Below, one piece after another: positions 6,256-6,766 of a DNA stretch of 6,766 nt; within the stretch, counting starts at the first letter, position 1, and every line of letters starts with the position of its first letter. The stretch lies in NCBI GenBank assembly GCA_009392775.1, contig VFFT01000095.1, positions 1 to 6,766 of the forward strand, written 5' to 3'. A program made the translations under genes and the position numbers. Source of the DNA: SAR202 cluster bacterium (GTDB lineage Bacteria; Chloroflexota; Dehalococcoidia; UBA3495). A model generated the notes under the pieces. The model was not told where the DNA came from. It worked only from the letters and a program-made list of their open reading frames with translations, and made no database searches.

Positions 6256-6284
6256 AGTGTATACAAATCTAAGATTAGTGTCAA
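6256..6284 (-). promoter_or_regulatory. Candidate promoter for the ABC/DtxR-type unit with embedded dyad
   Basis: On the - strand a perfect TTGACA (6284-6279) is followed after 17 bp by TACACT (6261-6256, 4 of 6 consensus). The leader would be about 147 nt. The spacer contains CTAA-N2-TTAG (6269-6278), an inverted repeat resembling the half-sites upstream of the DtxR-type gene. This is a typical place for a repressor to block RNA polymerase. Regulation by the DtxR-type protein is inference. Confidence 0.45.
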
Positions 6285-6421
6285 CAAATATATTGCCTTT
6301 AGATATACACAGAGCGAAACTGCCGATATTGTCATAATTATCCGCCAGTAAGAGTTATCAGCACCCATCTTTATACACCAACGCATTGAGCGCAAATGCT
6401 ATACGAGATTAAGCATAGATG

Positions 6422-6451
6422 TTGACACATAATATAAATAGTGTCTATACT
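6422..6451 (+). promoter_or_regulatory. sigma70-type promoter reading toward the right edge
   Basis: TTGACA (6422-6427) and TATACT (6446-6451) are separated by 18 bp, 11 of 12 consensus bases in all. Transcription would begin near 6458 and run rightward through the long stem-loop to the Shine-Dalgarno at 6722, giving a leader of roughly 280 nt. No gene downstream within the window explains it, so its target is probably a gene at the edge or a small RNA. Confidence 0.65.
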
Positions 6452-6499
6452 TATTTTTGGAACATGTACTAGCATGCTCGACTCAGTGTCTATATTTAT
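6440..6499 (+). repeat. Pair of 15-bp direct repeats overlapping the rightward promoter
   Basis: AGTGTCTATACTTAT (6440-6454) and AGTGTCTATATTTAT (6485-6499) differ at one base and are 45 bp apart start to start. The first copy contains the -10 element of the promoter at 6422-6451 and the second lies in the early transcribed region. This arrangement suits binding of a regulator to both copies, although no protein can be named. Confidence 0.45.
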
Positions 6500-6615
6500 G
6501 GGAGGAAGGTCTGTATAGATACGACGGATAGATGTTAGGGATTATATGCGTGCCGATAATTGGGTTTGACATGACGTTGAAAAATACGATCCGTCTGATA
6601 GAGCCACCTTGGTGT

Positions 6616-6686
6616 GTAGAAGCGCGGTGACGGCTGGTCCTCCTCCCGACCACTACTAATTGGTATAACCGTCATCGCGTTTCTGC
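6616..6686 (+). ncRNA. Long stem-loop with anti-Shine-Dalgarno-like inner loop (candidate leader RNA)
   Basis: Bases 6616-6633 pair with 6669-6686 to form an uninterrupted 18-bp stem: 15 Watson-Crick pairs and three G-U pairs at 6617/6685, 6622/6680 and 6627/6675. The G-U pairs favour an RNA in this orientation, since they become A-C mismatches if the other strand is transcribed. Inside it TGGTC (6635-6639) and GACCA (6648-6652) form a second hairpin whose 8-nt loop is CTCCTCCC. The loop's TCCTCC (6641-6646) is exactly complementary to the GGAGGA at 6722-6727. A further 16 nt (6653-6668) stay single-stranded. It lies about 160 nt into the transcript from the promoter at 6422-6451. There is no T-run after the stem, so it is not a terminator. 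I recognise no known RNA family. Confidence 0.5.
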
Positions 6687-6721
6687 TGGGTTAGTCAATA
6701 TGTCCCGTTGTCAGTACATGT

Positions 6722-6753
6722 GGAGGAAATATAAGATGAGGATGTTACGGTAG
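6722..6753 (+). promoter_or_regulatory. Shine-Dalgarno with five-codon mini-frame (possible leader peptide)
   Basis: GGAGGA (6722-6727) stands 8 nt before an ATG at 6736 that opens a frame of only five codons (MRMLR) before TAG at 6751-6753. Spacing and sequence are ideal for ribosome binding. An ATG at 6756-6758 just after it is open to the window edge and may be the true gene start, reached by reinitiation after the mini-frame. The window ends too soon to tell. Confidence 0.35.
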
Positions 6754-6766
6754 AAATGGACAGAAC

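Larger units (their letters stand above)
6103..6766. other. 664-bp non-coding regulatory region at the right end
   Basis: No open frame in this stretch has both a plausible ribosome-binding site and protein-like content. It is AT-rich up to about 6500, with a more GC-rich island at about 6600-6690. It contains a candidate - strand promoter for the ABC gene, a good + strand promoter, inverted and direct repeats, a long stem-loop and a Shine-Dalgarno with a five-codon frame near the edge. These are listed separately. It probably serves as a divergent control region between the ABC gene and a + strand gene starting at or beyond the window edge. Confidence 0.65.

Noticed and set aside
6207..6395. 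62-codon open frame on the - strand in the right non-coding region, hydrophobic and partly membrane-like
   Set aside because: No ribosome-binding site precedes its ATG, its composition reflects AT-rich DNA, and it overlaps the better-supported - strand promoter for the ABC gene.
6532..6630. 32-codon open frame on the + strand (starts MLGIICVPIIG) downstream of GGAGGAAGG at 6501-6509
   Set aside because: The purine-rich stretch is 22 bp from the ATG, too far for initiation, and the frame runs into the long stem-loop. No family resemblance is seen.
6601..6690. T-box-like or tRNA-like element in the GC-rich island
   Set aside because: No T-box core (TGGNACCGCG), no cloverleaf with a TTCGANN T-loop, and no CCA-end or anticodon arm could be built on either strand.

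Overview
The window reads as bacterial chromosome of moderate, slightly AT-rich composition. It carries seven genes supported by family recognition or start/stop context, and one 664-bp non-coding stretch at the right end. No transposase, phage gene, CRISPR array, rRNA or tRNA is visible. The gatA/asnS pair, a split ComD/ComE-type thiamine-diphosphate (ThDP) decarboxylase, and a DtxR-type regulator with a long wing-helix insertion fit a marine Chloroflexota (SAR202-like) genome. That placement is an impression from protein style, not something the sequence proves.

Left part, + strand (1-1906): the 3' end of gatA (glutamyl-/aspartyl-tRNA amidotransferase subunit A) is followed after 37 bp by a complete asnS (asparaginyl-tRNA synthetase). 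Both belong to the supply of amide aminoacyl-tRNAs. Since a dedicated AsnRS is present, the amidotransferase probably serves mainly Gln-tRNA(Gln).

Middle, + strand (1907-4038): a near-consensus sigma70 promoter drives two small genes encoding the PYR-domain (alpha, ComD-like) and PP-domain (beta, ComE-like) halves of a sulfopyruvate/phosphonopyruvate-type decarboxylase, closed by a strong intrinsic terminator. Directly beyond lies a second pair: a 75-residue two-helix membrane protein, translationally coupled by a 4-bp stop/start overlap to a second PP-domain protein (beta-prime). Beta-prime is a clear paralog of beta, but its ThDP/Mg2+ motif is altered (GDGS to CDAT, NNN to DDV). A pseudoenzyme-like beta subunit coupled to a small membrane hairpin protein is the most unusual thing in the window.

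Right part, - strand (4135-6102): an FbpC-like ABC transporter ATPase is followed by a DtxR/IdeR/MntR-family regulator, suggesting metal (iron or manganese) homeostasis. The regulator keeps most metal-ligand positions but has Asn and His where DtxR has Met10 and Cys102. No permease or binding-protein gene accompanies the ATPase. Short dyads near both start regions are candidate operators, at low confidence.

Right end (6103-6766): no convincing gene. It holds a candidate promoter for the ABC gene on the - strand, a good + strand promoter (6422-6451), a pair of 15-bp near-identical direct repeats, and a long stem-loop. The inner loop of that stem-loop carries TCCTCC, complementary to a GGAGGA Shine-Dalgarno about 80 bp downstream. 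This looks like the leader of a gene that begins at or beyond the window edge.
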